A DNA stretch of 28,613 bases from Ruminococcus sp. GTDB lineage: Bacteria > Bacillota > Clostridia > Oscillospirales > Acutalibacteraceae. The first letter of the stretch is position 1. Each line of letters begins with the position of its first letter. Location of the stretch: the NCBI GenBank assembly GCA_017380355.1, contig JAFOED010000035.1, positions 1-28,613 on the forward strand, given 5' to 3'. The position numbers and the translations under genes were made by a program. Below the pieces are notes generated by a model. The model saw nothing but the letters and a program-made list of their open reading frames with translations. It was not told the origin of the DNA and ran no database searches. Positions 7,313 to 14,773 of the stretch are shown here, piece after piece.

Positions 7313-8437
7313 TTAACCATGACATGACTGACACCAAGTGTATCCGTCGCCCAATGCTTCATCTGCTGTATCAAAATAAACTTTGTTTTTATCGCTCATT
7401 TTTTCTACGCTAACGCAGTTTGGATAGTGAAGTTTCTTGCTGTTTTTGTTGCCAACATAAGTGTCAAACGATTCGTAAACATTCTGATCTGAGTCATCAG
7501 AGTTTTCACTTTGAACGTCAGTTTCTACTTGTGGTTTAGTAGCTTGTTCGACTACTTTGTCTGTATTTACATACGCAAAAGAAATATTGTTTTTATCAGA
7601 GAAAGCAACAATGCTGGATAGTTCATCGGTACGATAAACTGTGATGCCTCGTGCGTTTAAGTTGTCGAGAGTTTCCAAGTGAGGGTGGCCGTATTCGTTG
7701 CCTTTGCCACACATAATAACAGCGTAGTCAGGAGAAACTGCGTCTAAGAATGCGTTACTGCTTGAAGTTGTAGAGCCGTGATGACCTACTTTTAGTACGT
7801 CAGATTTGAGGTCTGTGTTTTCCGCTAACAGCTCTTTTTCAGCGTAAGTTTCCATATCGCCTGTAAACAGGAAGGAATTATCTCCGCACACGGCTTTAAC
7901 AATTACGGAATAGTCGTTATAGTTGTCGTAATCAGTACCTACAGGACCTAAAATTTCGAAGTAAGATTCGCCGAAGCTGTAGGTGTTGCCTACTACGGCG
8001 TCGATATAATTGCAGTTTGTTTCGTCTACTGCGAGGAGCACGTCAACCCATGTTTTTGTTTGCTGGTCAGTTTCAACTGTGATGAAATTCTCACACTCAA
8101 AAGAGTTGATAACATCTGTAAGACCGCCACAGTGGTCGGAGTGCGGGTGAGTAGCAATTACATAATCGAGTTGTGTCACACCGAGGTCTTCAAGATATGC
8201 ACACACTGTAGGACCGTATTCTTTTTCGCCTGCGTCAATGAGGATGTACTCGCCCTGCGATTCCAGGAGGATGCTGTCACCCTGACCGACGTCTATGTAG
8301 TGTACAGCAAGTGCGTGTTCGGGTGCATTTTCGAGCATTTCGATAGGATTATTAGTGCTTTTTGGTGCTGATTCGCACGCAAAAAGTGAAAAAATAAGTA
8401 TCGTACATGTCAATAAAGCTAGCAATCTTTTGTGCAT
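7313..8437 (-). CDS. ComEC/Rec2-like metallo-beta-lactamase-fold lipoprotein with C-terminal Cys-rich domain
   Basis: 374 residues. A lipoprotein signal ends in LFAC with the lipid Cys at 21. Residues 44-290 are the metallo-beta-lactamase fold of the kind at the end of ComEC: VHYIDVGQGDSILL, then THPHSDHCGGL with His97, His99, Asp101 and His102, FTGDM (192-196), and VGHHGSTTSSS (218-227). After a Ser/Asp-rich linker, residues 325-374 (YVGNKNSKKLHYPNC...WCQSCHG) resemble the Ada-type metal-binding domain, with His337, Cys341, Cys369 and Cys372. It is a free extracellular enzyme, not a channel, and may be a nuclease or phosphodiesterase. The start follows GGAGG. It leads a two-gene unit with the FkbM gene. 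Confidence 0.85.
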   Translation of the reverse strand: MHKRLLALLTCTILIFSLFACESAPKSTNNPIEMLENAPEHALAVHYIDVGQGDSILLESQGEYILIDAGEKEYGPTVCAYLEDLGVTQLDYVIATHPHSDHCGGLTDVINSFECENFITVETDQQTKTWVDVLLAVDETNCNYIDAVVGNTYSFGESYFEILGPVGTDYDNYNDYSVIVKAVCGDNSFLFTGDMETYAEKELLAENTDLKSDVLKVGHHGSTTSSSNAFLDAVSPDYAVIMCGKGNEYGHPHLETLDNLNARGITVYRTDELSSIVAFSDKNNISFAYVNTDKVVEQATKPQVETDVQSENSDDSDQNVYESFDTYVGNKNSKKLHYPNCVSVEKMSDKNKVYFDTADEALGDGYTWCQSCHG

Positions 8438-8469
8438 ATTACCGCCTCCATTGTTACTTTTATATAATA

Positions 8470-8498
8470 AATATACTATAAAAAATGTGCTATTTCAA
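8470..8498 (-). promoter_or_regulatory. sigma-A promoter of the MBL-fold lipoprotein gene
   Basis: Minus-strand TTGAAA (8498-8493) and TATATT (8475-8470) with a 17-base spacer, 33 bases before the ATG. Confidence 0.65.
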
Positions 8499-8516
8499 CA
8501 AGTTTCAGGATAAAAT

Positions 8517-8545
8517 TTGCAAATATCATAAAAATGTGCTATAAT
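8517..8545 (+). promoter_or_regulatory. sigma-A promoter of the AraC regulator gene
   Basis: TTGCAA (8517-8522) and TATAAT (8540-8545), 17 bases apart, only 19 bases before the start codon. Confidence 0.75.
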
Positions 8546-8564
8546 CCGAGCATGAGGTGATTTT

Positions 8565-9443
8565 ATGTCAAACGGTTACCGATGCAAATACGAAATCGTT
8601 ACTGCGGACAACAATCTTCCGGGTAAGGTTATGCTGTATGAAAAGTCGGGTAGCGAGTGCTTTACAAACAAGCACTGGCACAAAAATCTCGAGATTGATT
8701 ATATAGTACGAGGCAGAATGTGGACTATGCAGAATAATGCCGACCGCGATATAAGCGACGGCGAGTACGTTGTTGTAAACAGCGAAGATGTCCACCAGAC
8801 TTGCGGTAAAGATCCGAACGAAAGGGTTAAGTACCTTGTTGTGCTTTTCTCATACAACTACATTAAAGCTTATTTCGAGGACTTCGAGAACTATACTTTT
8901 GATGTTGATAAAAACGAACAGGCTAAACAGCGTATCGCTCAGCTTTTAAAGGCTATTGTTTTCGAGATTGAAAACAAAAGCGAGTTTGCTGACCTTAAGA
9001 TTTCGTGTGCTATGAGCCAGATTCTTATGATCCTTTTTACAAAGTGCAGAGTTAAGAAAGCCAGCGCTGTTGACAGAGAGCCTACTGACGACCTCGAGTA
9101 CGCAAAGAAAGCGATTGATTTTATCAAGGAGAACTTCAGAGAGAAGATTTCGCTTGAAGATATTTCGTCGTATGTAGGACTCACACCGACTTATTTTTCT
9201 CGCTATTTCAGACAGAGCACGAGAAAGACGTTTAAGAACTACTTGAATCTTGTTCGTTTAGAGCACGCACTTCTTGATATTCAGAACAACAACGTGAGCG
9301 AAACTCACGCTGCTCTTACAAACGGTTTCCCTAGTGTTAAATCGTTTATCGCGGTGTTCAAGAGCGTTTACGGCTGTGCACCTAGTGAATACGTGAAAAT
9401 TTATCACGAAGTACCACCGATTTCTGAAATTCGTAAAATATAA
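8565..9443 (+). CDS. AraC family transcriptional regulator
   Basis: 292 residues. The N-terminal ~120 residues form a cupin-like sensor domain: the KHWHKNLEIDYIVRGRMW segment followed by VVVNSEDVHQT is the common cupin-AraC arrangement. Residues about 175-280 are the two-helix-turn-helix AraC DNA-binding domain: AIDFIKENFREKISLEDISS, then LTPTYFSRYFRQSTRKTF for the first helix pair, and NGFPSVKSFIAVFKSVYGCAPSEY, close to the AraC signature, for the second. Such proteins usually activate carbohydrate or stress genes. No obvious target operon adjoins it, since the neighbours on both sides are on the minus strand. The leader is very short with GGTGATTTT before ATG. Confidence 0.9.
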   Translation: MSNGYRCKYEIVTADNNLPGKVMLYEKSGSECFTNKHWHKNLEIDYIVRGRMWTMQNNADRDISDGEYVVVNSEDVHQTCGKDPNERVKYLVVLFSYNYIKAYFEDFENYTFDVDKNEQAKQRIAQLLKAIVFEIENKSEFADLKISCAMSQILMILFTKCRVKKASAVDREPTDDLEYAKKAIDFIKENFREKISLEDISSYVGLTPTYFSRYFRQSTRKTFKNYLNLVRLEHALLDIQNNNVSETHAALTNGFPSVKSFIAVFKSVYGCAPSEYVKIYHEVPPISEIRKI

Positions 9444-9454
9444 TAAATAATAGA

Positions 9455-9482
9455 AAAACCGCTGAGTTATCTCAGCGGTTTT
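9455..9482. terminator. bidirectional rho-independent terminator
   Basis: Perfect 12-base stem AAAACCGCTGAG / CTCAGCGGTTTT with a 4-base loop between the convergent AraC and LCP genes. Confidence 0.9.
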
Positions 9483-9498
9483 GTTTTTGTACTTAAGT

Positions 9499-10752
9499 TT
9501 AGCTGACTTTTATATAGAAAAGGTCTAACATAGTCTGCATAAGTGCATCCTGGTCAACGTGAAGTTCTGCGTACTCACCTTTTACAATTTCTCCCTCAAT
9601 ATTTACAAACTCAATTTCTGATGCAGAGTTGAGCATCGATATCGCACTGTTTGTGAGGTATGTCATCTTTGATGTGGTGAGATTTGTGGTTGAGTATTCC
9701 GCAACAATGTTGTACAGGCTAACGATGTTTGAAGGCTTAGATTTAACAGAATCCCAGATAGTCGCTATAAAAGCTGAAATGAACTGTTTCTGTCTAGCCA
9801 TACGGTCGTTGTTTGAGTCGAGCTGTGAGAGATCACGATCTCTGATATATGTATTGGCGTCTACACCGTTGAGAGTGATAGTTTCGCCAGGGTATACTGT
9901 GCGGCCGTAGTTTTTAGAATAAAACTCGGTGATGGATGTTATTTCAACGCCGCCGATAGCGTCGGTGATTTCTTCCAGAGCACGAGTATCAAATGAGAAA
10001 TAAGTGTTAAGAGTTAATCCGTAGAGCAGACGTTCGAGACTGACTATAGTGTTTTCACAGCTCGTGTGAGCACCATCGCCATAAGCGTACGAAAGACAAA
10101 TCTGCATAGGTTCGGTGTTGACAAATCCACCTTCTTTGTTGTAGACGTTTACGTCAACAATAGTATCTCGTGATACGCCTAAGATGCTTACTTTGTTTTG
10201 GGTTGTGTCGATAACTGCGATGTAAATAGCGTCAGCCTGACCACCTTCACCGACGTACTTATCGGTTCTTGTGAAATCTTTTATGTCTATACCCATAAGG
10301 GAGACGGTGGCAACATTTTCGTTGAATGCGTAAGTTTCACCTTTATACTTGATGGTTTTACCGCTGTCTTCAACTGCTTCGACGTCGTCGATTTCTTCAA
10401 CAGGCGGAGAGATAGTCATTTCCGAATAATCGTGCATAGCGATTTTTCCTGTATGGTTGAAAACAAGCACAGCACCTACGCACGTTACAAGCAGAGTCGC
10501 CAGTATACACAAAATGATAACAAGGATTTTAACAGCCTTTTTTTGCTTTTGTTTCTTCTTGTTGCGAGGTTGAGCAAAAACGTATTCAATTTTGTCGCCT
10601 TGTGTATTTTCGATATCAGTAGAAGGAACTGGTTTTGCATGACTTCTCTTGTGTTTCTTTTTATTTTTGGAAACAGGGAGAATGTAGTCGATACTTTCGT
10701 TTTCTTCAGTTAAAGGCTCTTTTTTGAAGTCGTCGTTATACATCCTGTTCAT
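9499..10752 (-). CDS. LCP (LytR-CpsA-Psr) family cell-wall glycopolymer ligase
   Basis: 417 residues with a long, highly basic cytoplasmic N-terminus (KNKKKHKRSHAK, RNKKKQKQKK), one membrane helix at about 74-98, then an extracellular LCP domain from about residue 150. SLMGIDIKDFTRTDKYVGEG, the D-A-I-Y-I-A-V strand, ILGVSRDTIVDV and RDRDL...DRMARQKQF carry the conserved Asp and Arg residues that bind polyprenyl pyrophosphate. LCP enzymes transfer teichoic acid or capsule polymers from lipid carrier to peptidoglycan. The start overlaps the end of the sortase gene by 17 bases and is preceded by AGGGGGTG, so translation is coupled. It shares the sortase promoter. Confidence 0.9.
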   Translation of the reverse strand: MNRMYNDDFKKEPLTEENESIDYILPVSKNKKKHKRSHAKPVPSTDIENTQGDKIEYVFAQPRNKKKQKQKKAVKILVIILCILATLLVTCVGAVLVFNHTGKIAMHDYSEMTISPPVEEIDDVEAVEDSGKTIKYKGETYAFNENVATVSLMGIDIKDFTRTDKYVGEGGQADAIYIAVIDTTQNKVSILGVSRDTIVDVNVYNKEGGFVNTEPMQICLSYAYGDGAHTSCENTIVSLERLLYGLTLNTYFSFDTRALEEITDAIGGVEITSITEFYSKNYGRTVYPGETITLNGVDANTYIRDRDLSQLDSNNDRMARQKQFISAFIATIWDSVKSKPSNIVSLYNIVAEYSTTNLTTSKMTYLTNSAISMLNSASEIEFVNIEGEIVKGEYAELHVDQDALMQTMLDLFYIKVS

Positions 10753-11560
10753 TTACAAGCACCCCCTGTACAAGGTATCTGACATTACCGCCACCGTTCA
10801 TACATGTGCTCAGCGTGATGATTCGGTCTTCTGTACTGAGCTCAATATTTTCTCGGACATTACAGTAGTACGGACGCTTTACTAAAGTAGTGTCGAGGAA
10901 CTGACGAAAGCTTGTAGAGTCTTCCATATCAAAAGAGTTCAACAAATGACGGTCGTCATACTGGTAAGCTGAGTAAATAAGATAAGTAAAAATCTTGTCT
11001 TCTGTGAAAACGAAGATAGTGTTGTTTTTATCGAAAAAGTCTATGTCGTTGAATTTGTGTAAAGTTGCGAACATAGAGCCATTTAGCATATTGTGACCAT
11101 AAATTACAGTGACAGGGTCAGAAAAATCACGTTCGTTTTTCTTCTCAGTATAAATAGTACCTGAGAACTGATAGTTCTTGTACACATTATGAGTGAGGTA
11201 GAAGCTGTCGTCAACATTTTGAGAACTCTGGGCTACAGGGTAGTCGACGTTTGTGTTCGGAATATAAATCCACGCGTAAATATCTTTGTTTATGCTTCTG
11301 ATTTCTTTGAAATCCACAAAGTCGTTTTCAGGCAAAGAAGCTGTCTTGTACGGAAAACGCTCTGTAGGAGCCTCTGTTTCTTCTACAGTTTCAGAAATTG
11401 TAGCTTCTGTAGATGGAGCTTCTGAGGAAGGCTGTCGTGACAGATTATTGTCAGGAGCTATGAAAAAATACCAGAGAAGAAAGCCTATACACAAAACGCA
11501 TACAAGTAGAGAAATTATAAGTATAACGACCCAAGCGGTCTTATTGCTTTTCTTTTCCAT
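10736..11560 (-). CDS. srtB: class B sortase
   Basis: 274 residues: a membrane helix at about 10-34, a Ser/Glu/Thr-rich stalk (40-68), then the sortase domain. The catalytic set is complete: His156 in VIYGHNM, Cys253 in TLSTC and Arg261 in NVRYLVQGVL. YAWIYIPNTNVDYPVAQ near residue 95 and the SMFATLHKFND helix are typical of class B enzymes, which join proteins to the peptidoglycan cross-bridge. In Clostridioides difficile SrtB recognises an (S/P)PXTG signal, and the small protein encoded just upstream ends in SPQTG, so it is a natural candidate substrate. First gene of a two-gene operon with LCP and a near-consensus promoter. Confidence 0.92.
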   Translation of the reverse strand: MEKKSNKTAWVVILIISLLVCVLCIGFLLWYFFIAPDNNLSRQPSSEAPSTEATISETVEETEAPTERFPYKTASLPENDFVDFKEIRSINKDIYAWIYIPNTNVDYPVAQSSQNVDDSFYLTHNVYKNYQFSGTIYTEKKNERDFSDPVTVIYGHNMLNGSMFATLHKFNDIDFFDKNNTIFVFTEDKIFTYLIYSAYQYDDRHLLNSFDMEDSTSFRQFLDTTLVKRPYYCNVRENIELSTEDRIITLSTCMNGGGNVRYLVQGVLVNEQDV

Positions 11561-11609
11561 AATAAACCTCTGTTTTACAATTTGAGTTTACATATAAATA
11601 TACACCATA

Positions 11610-11639
11610 ATTATACAATATCGGTACACACGATGTCAA
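11610..11639 (-). promoter_or_regulatory. sigma-A promoter of the sortase-LCP operon
   Basis: Minus-strand consensus TTGACA (11639-11634) and consensus TATAAT (11615-11610), 18-base spacer, about 50 bases before the sortase ATG. Confidence 0.8.
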
Positions 11640-11670
11640 TTAAACCAATGTGAAGATATAATGAAAAAAG

Positions 11671-11700
11671 AAAAAGCCGCTGAATTTTCAGCGGCTTTAA
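11671..11700 (-). terminator. rho-independent terminator after the SPQTG protein gene
   Basis: Stem AAAGCCGCTGA / TCAGCGGCTTT (11673-11683 with 11688-11698), loop ATTT, followed on the minus strand by a T-rich tract (revcomp of gaaaaaagaaaaa). It separates the small surface protein from the sortase operon. Confidence 0.85.
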
Positions 11701-11712
11701 CAGTCGTGTCAA

Positions 11713-11937
11713 TTAACCTTTGATTTTCTTAACAGCAACTACTGATGCAGCAGCAGCCATAAAGAGTGCGAATGTGCCGTAAAGTACAGCAGCGTCACCT
11801 GTCTGTGGAGATGTAGGTGAACCTGATGTGTCACCGTCATTAGGTTTAGCAGTAGGGCTAACCTCAGCAAAAGCTGGCATAGCACACATCATAATCATCA
11901 TAACAGCAACCATAGCGATAGCTAAAAACTTCTTCAT
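11713..11937 (-). CDS. tiny sortase-anchored surface peptide with SPQTG sorting signal
   Basis: 74 residues from the ATG at 11937, which follows GGAGG; a longer frame to 12000 has no ribosome binding site. A clean signal peptide (MKKFLAIAMVAVMM then MCAMPAFA, cleavage after AFA near residue 24) is followed by only about 22 residues of Thr/Ser/Pro/Asp-rich sequence, then SPQTGD, a hydrophobic stretch (AAVLYGTFALFMAAAASVVAV) and a basic tail KKIKG. That is a complete cell-wall sorting signal with almost no cargo. After processing by sortase a peptide of about 22 residues would remain on the wall. It has its own promoter and terminator, directly upstream of a class B sortase. Function unknown. 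Confidence 0.85.
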   Translation of the reverse strand: MKKFLAIAMVAVMMIMMCAMPAFAEVSPTAKPNDGDTSGSPTSPQTGDAAVLYGTFALFMAAAASVVAVKKIKG

Positions 11938-11990
11938 AATAACTCCTCCAAATTTATATAAGATAAAATAACCTACAATTAGATATAATG

Positions 11991-12019
11991 AGTATATCAC
12001 AGCATTTTTAAAAAGTAAA
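11991..12019 (-). promoter_or_regulatory. sigma-A promoter of the SPQTG protein gene
   Basis: Minus-strand TTTACT (12019-12014) and TATACT (11996-11991), 17-base spacer, giving a 5' leader of about 50 bases. Confidence 0.6.
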
Positions 12020-12226
12020 GTGATTTTTATACAAAAATCAGGGCTGTTTTTTGTGCATTTTGATTGAACTACAATGTATATTAAGGAGGAAACAGGAGTT
12101 TGTGAACTGAATTTACGCTGTACTGTGTTTTTTTCACAAAAACAAGATGTTAATTTCTATACTCAAATGTTATATAAACTCTTTATTTATGCGATTTTGT
12201 GTGGTAAAATGATGGTGGTAAATTGG

Positions 12227-12251
12227 GTACGTGTATATTACACACACGTAC
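12227..12251. repeat. inverted repeat upstream of dockerin metallophosphatase gene
   Basis: GTACGTGT (12227-12234) and ACACGTAC (12244-12251) are perfect inverted repeats separated by nine bases, 44 bases before the start codon and shortly after the possible -10 box at 12205. It could be an operator or a leader hairpin. Confidence 0.6.
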
Positions 12252-12294
12252 AACATCAGTTGTTATGATAAAAAATACATTCGGAGGAATAAGT

Positions 12295-14667
12295 ATGAAA
12301 AGATTTACTGCAGTTTTACTTGTAGTACTGATGCTCGCATCTGTTTTTGCATGTTCTTTTGTTACATCGACAGCTGCCAGCTCTGTTACTCTCTCGTACA
12401 GCTTCACAGGTGACGAGAAAGCTAAATCAGGCTTTGCTGAAGGTACTATCAGCCTTAAGGTTACTTCTAGCGCAGATGCAGGCAACTACTACTTATACTG
12501 GGCTGACAACACAAAAGCTCTTGATGGTTATCGCCAGATTGCGACATTAAACGTTGCTAATGGAGCTACAGGCACATACAAGATGCTCGACCACACCGCT
12601 ATTCCACCAAAAGCTACACAGCTCGTTGCTTTTAAAGGAAATGCTGCTCCTGCTAACAAGAACGTTTCAAATGCAGCAGCTACATTCGCTATTCCTAGTA
12701 ACAAGCGACTCACAGATACAGAAACACTCTACACATTCGGTGCTTTTTCCGATCCACAGCTTGCTAACGACTCTTACGGTGAAGGAAGATACCCATACGA
12801 CGAGAAGCACTTGGAAAAAGCATTAGAAAACTTTGACAAGAGAAACGTTGACTTCTTGGTGTCATCAGGTGATATCGTAAACGACCAGAACGGTGGCGTT
12901 ACATATGCTCAGGAGTACCAGCGTTATCAGAAGATTCTCGCTGATTCACCATTTGCAAACCCTGTATGGGAAGCTAACGGTAACCACGACGTTCACGTTA
13001 ACTGGAAGAGCTCATCCCCTGTACTTAACAAACCTTTCGTTATGGGTACAGGTATCAACTCAGATGCTACTTCTATCAAAGCTAATAAAGCATACTTTGA
13101 GATGACAGAGCCTGTAACAGGCGACCACTTTATCTTCATGGCTCAGGAAGGTGGCTTCTATACAAACGAGGGTGAACAGTTCAGTAACGCTCAGCTTACA
13201 TGGCTCGAAGGTCTCCTCAAGAAGTATGCAAACGATGGCAAGAACATCTTTATTATGGAGCACGCCAACGTTGAAGGCTGGGGTAGTGGCGATAAGGCGT
13301 CAAGCCCGTATTACTATGACCTCGGTATGAAGAAGTCTCAGTCAAGTACAGCTAAGTTTATTAAGCTTATGGAGACATACAAGAAGTGTGTTATCATTAC
13401 AGGTCACACACACTTAGAGCTTTCTGCTCACTTAAACTATTCTGATAACAACTCTACCTCTGCTGTTATGATGCACAACAGTGCTATCGGCGGTGTAAGA
13501 CGTCTTATCAACGGCTCTGTAAACAGAGATCCGGTTCTTGGCTTAAGCGAAGGCTACCTCGTAGATGTTTACAAGGATTGTGTAATCTTTAATGGTGCTA
13601 ACCTCTACTCTAATGAGATTATGCCTGACTGTACATATATCATCCCTGTTTCTACTTTTGCAAACGAACAGCCAACAGAAACAGAGCCTCCGACAAAGCC
13701 AACGGAGACAGAACCTCCGACAAAGCCAACGGAGACAGAACCTCCAACAAAGCCAACGGAGACAGAGCCTCCGACAAAGCCAACAGAAACAGAACCTCCA
13801 ACAAAGCCAACGGAGACAGAACCACCGACAAAACCTACACAGCCTCCAACAAAGCCAACAGAAACAGAGCCACCAACAAAACCAACTGAAGCACCTGAAC
13901 CAACAGATCCAAGCTGGTTCCTTTATGGTGACGTTAACTTAGATGGAACAGTTGCAGTACTTGATGCTACAAGAGTTCAGCGTCATGTTGCTCTGGTTGA
14001 TGCACTTTATGACGAACAGCTTGTTAACGCTGATGTTGATGGTGATACTTTAGTTACTGTATTAGATGCTACATATATTCAGCAGAAGGTTGCTCAGATT
14101 ATTAGCAAATTCCCTGTTGAGAAGAAGTCAAAGTCAGTAGCGGTAACTGCTGCAGGCGATGTTTCATCACTTCTTTCAACAGCTAAATCTGACCTTTCAA
14201 AGTTCTATACATACTCTTCATTTGATCAATATATGAAGCTTAAGAAGGTAGTAAAAGAGCTAGAAAAATCAGGTGACAAGTCACAGGCAGCTTATGATAA
14301 GTTAAACGCTGCACACGTTGAATTCAAGAATATCTTAGAAGCTCTCGGTGCTGCTACAAGCAACACAATTGACGTGTATTTCACAAATATTCCTAACTGG
14401 TCAACTGTTAACGCTTACGTGTGGGCAGGTTCTACAGGTAAGGTTGCGTGGCCTGGCGAAGCTATGACTTATGTTGAGACAAACTCACAGGGTCAGAAGA
14501 TATACAAGTACACAATTGAGACTGGTAAGTACACAGGTATCATTTTCAACAATGGTTCTGCTCAGACGGTAGACCTCTCACTATCTAACACTAAAAACGA
14601 AGGATTCTACACAACAACACAGAGCGGTGGCAAGTACAACTGTGCTACTTATACTTACGGTGAATAA
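12295..14667 (+). CDS. secreted calcineurin-like metallophosphatase with dockerin and CBM26-like starch-binding module
   Basis: 790 residues from the ATG at 12295 after GGAGG. A signal peptide (about 1-31) is followed by a beta-rich domain (32-135). The metallophosphatase core (145-455) shows FSDPQ (Asp153, Gln155), SGDIVND (Asp193), NGNHD (Asn230-His231-Asp232), MEHAN (His323) and TGHTH (His371, His373): a complete two-metal site of the DPQ variant. A 9-residue TETEPPTKP repeat forms a linker at about 460-538. Residues 541-607 are a dockerin with two Ca-binding repeats (GDVNLDGTVAVLDATRVQRH and ADVDGDTLVTVLDATYIQQK). A helical segment (about 620-688) and a CBM26-like module (690-790, with PNWSTVNAYVWAG...VAWPG) end the protein. 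It is probably cellulosome/amylosome-borne and hydrolyses a phosphoester of unknown nature. Confidence 0.88.
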   Translation: MKRFTAVLLVVLMLASVFACSFVTSTAASSVTLSYSFTGDEKAKSGFAEGTISLKVTSSADAGNYYLYWADNTKALDGYRQIATLNVANGATGTYKMLDHTAIPPKATQLVAFKGNAAPANKNVSNAAATFAIPSNKRLTDTETLYTFGAFSDPQLANDSYGEGRYPYDEKHLEKALENFDKRNVDFLVSSGDIVNDQNGGVTYAQEYQRYQKILADSPFANPVWEANGNHDVHVNWKSSSPVLNKPFVMGTGINSDATSIKANKAYFEMTEPVTGDHFIFMAQEGGFYTNEGEQFSNAQLTWLEGLLKKYANDGKNIFIMEHANVEGWGSGDKASSPYYYDLGMKKSQSSTAKFIKLMETYKKCVIITGHTHLELSAHLNYSDNNSTSAVMMHNSAIGGVRRLINGSVNRDPVLGLSEGYLVDVYKDCVIFNGANLYSNEIMPDCTYIIPVSTFANEQPTETEPPTKPTETEPPTKPTETEPPTKPTETEPPTKPTETEPPTKPTETEPPTKPTQPPTKPTETEPPTKPTEAPEPTDPSWFLYGDVNLDGTVAVLDATRVQRHVALVDALYDEQLVNADVDGDTLVTVLDATYIQQKVAQIISKFPVEKKSKSVAVTAAGDVSSLLSTAKSDLSKFYTYSSFDQYMKLKKVVKELEKSGDKSQAAYDKLNAAHVEFKNILEALGAATSNTIDVYFTNIPNWSTVNAYVWAGSTGKVAWPGEAMTYVETNSQGQKIYKYTIETGKYTGIIFNNGSAQTVDLSLSNTKNEGFYTTTQSGGKYNCATYTYGE
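13675..13884 (+). repeat. 27-base tandem repeat coding the Pro/Thr/Glu linker
   Basis: Six consecutive 27-base units, each coding TETEPPTKP, then a 21-base shortened unit (TQPPTKP) and one more full unit. The units differ only at a few third positions (GAA/GAG, CCG/CCA/CCT), consistent with repeat expansion and contraction. Confidence 0.92.
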
Positions 14668-14686
14668 GAATAAAACATAAAATTAA

Positions 14687-14711
14687 GGGCGTCGGTTTCG
14701 ACGCCCTTTTT
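14687..14711 (+). terminator. rho-independent terminator after the metallophosphatase gene
   Basis: Stem GGGCGTCG / CGACGCCC with loop GTTT, followed by TTTTT. Confidence 0.9.
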
Positions 14712-14713
14712 AC

Positions 14714-14742
14714 TTGTATTTTTTATATCTTTGCTATATAAT
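14714..14742 (+). promoter_or_regulatory. sigma-A promoter of cls
   Basis: TTGTAT (14714-14719) and TATAAT (14737-14742) with a 17-base spacer, immediately after the upstream terminator. Confidence 0.75.
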
Positions 14743-14773
14743 GTATGCGAAACTTATTTAGAGGTGTTTTTTA

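Larger units (their letters stand above)
11938..12294. other. divergent intergenic region
   Basis: 357 bases between the SPQTG protein gene (minus) and the dockerin metallophosphatase gene (plus). It holds the minus-strand promoter at 11991-12019, an AAGGAGG at about 12082-12088 with no usable reading frame after it, a weak plus-strand -10 like element TAAAAT at 12205-12210 preceded by TGTGTGG, and an inverted repeat at 12227-12251. I see no RNA gene or riboswitch I can name. Confidence 0.6.

Noticed and set aside
10198..10713. 171-codon plus-strand frame opposite the LCP gene
   Set aside because: It is antisense to a well-supported LCP gene, with no ribosome binding site and low-complexity composition.
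12074..12268. 64-codon frame after an AAGGAGG sequence
   Set aside because: The AAGGAGG lies inside the frame, after its ATG, and leads only to GTG-AAC-TGA. The frame overlaps the promoter and inverted repeat of the next gene.
13675..13884. Possible CRISPR-like direct repeats
   Set aside because: The units are contiguous with no spacers and encode a Pro/Thr/Glu linker in frame.
13592..13942. Gln/Arg/Ser-rich reading frame in the second frame of the linker repeat
   Set aside because: It is a by-product of the 27-base repeat inside the metallophosphatase gene and has no ribosome binding site or family resemblance.
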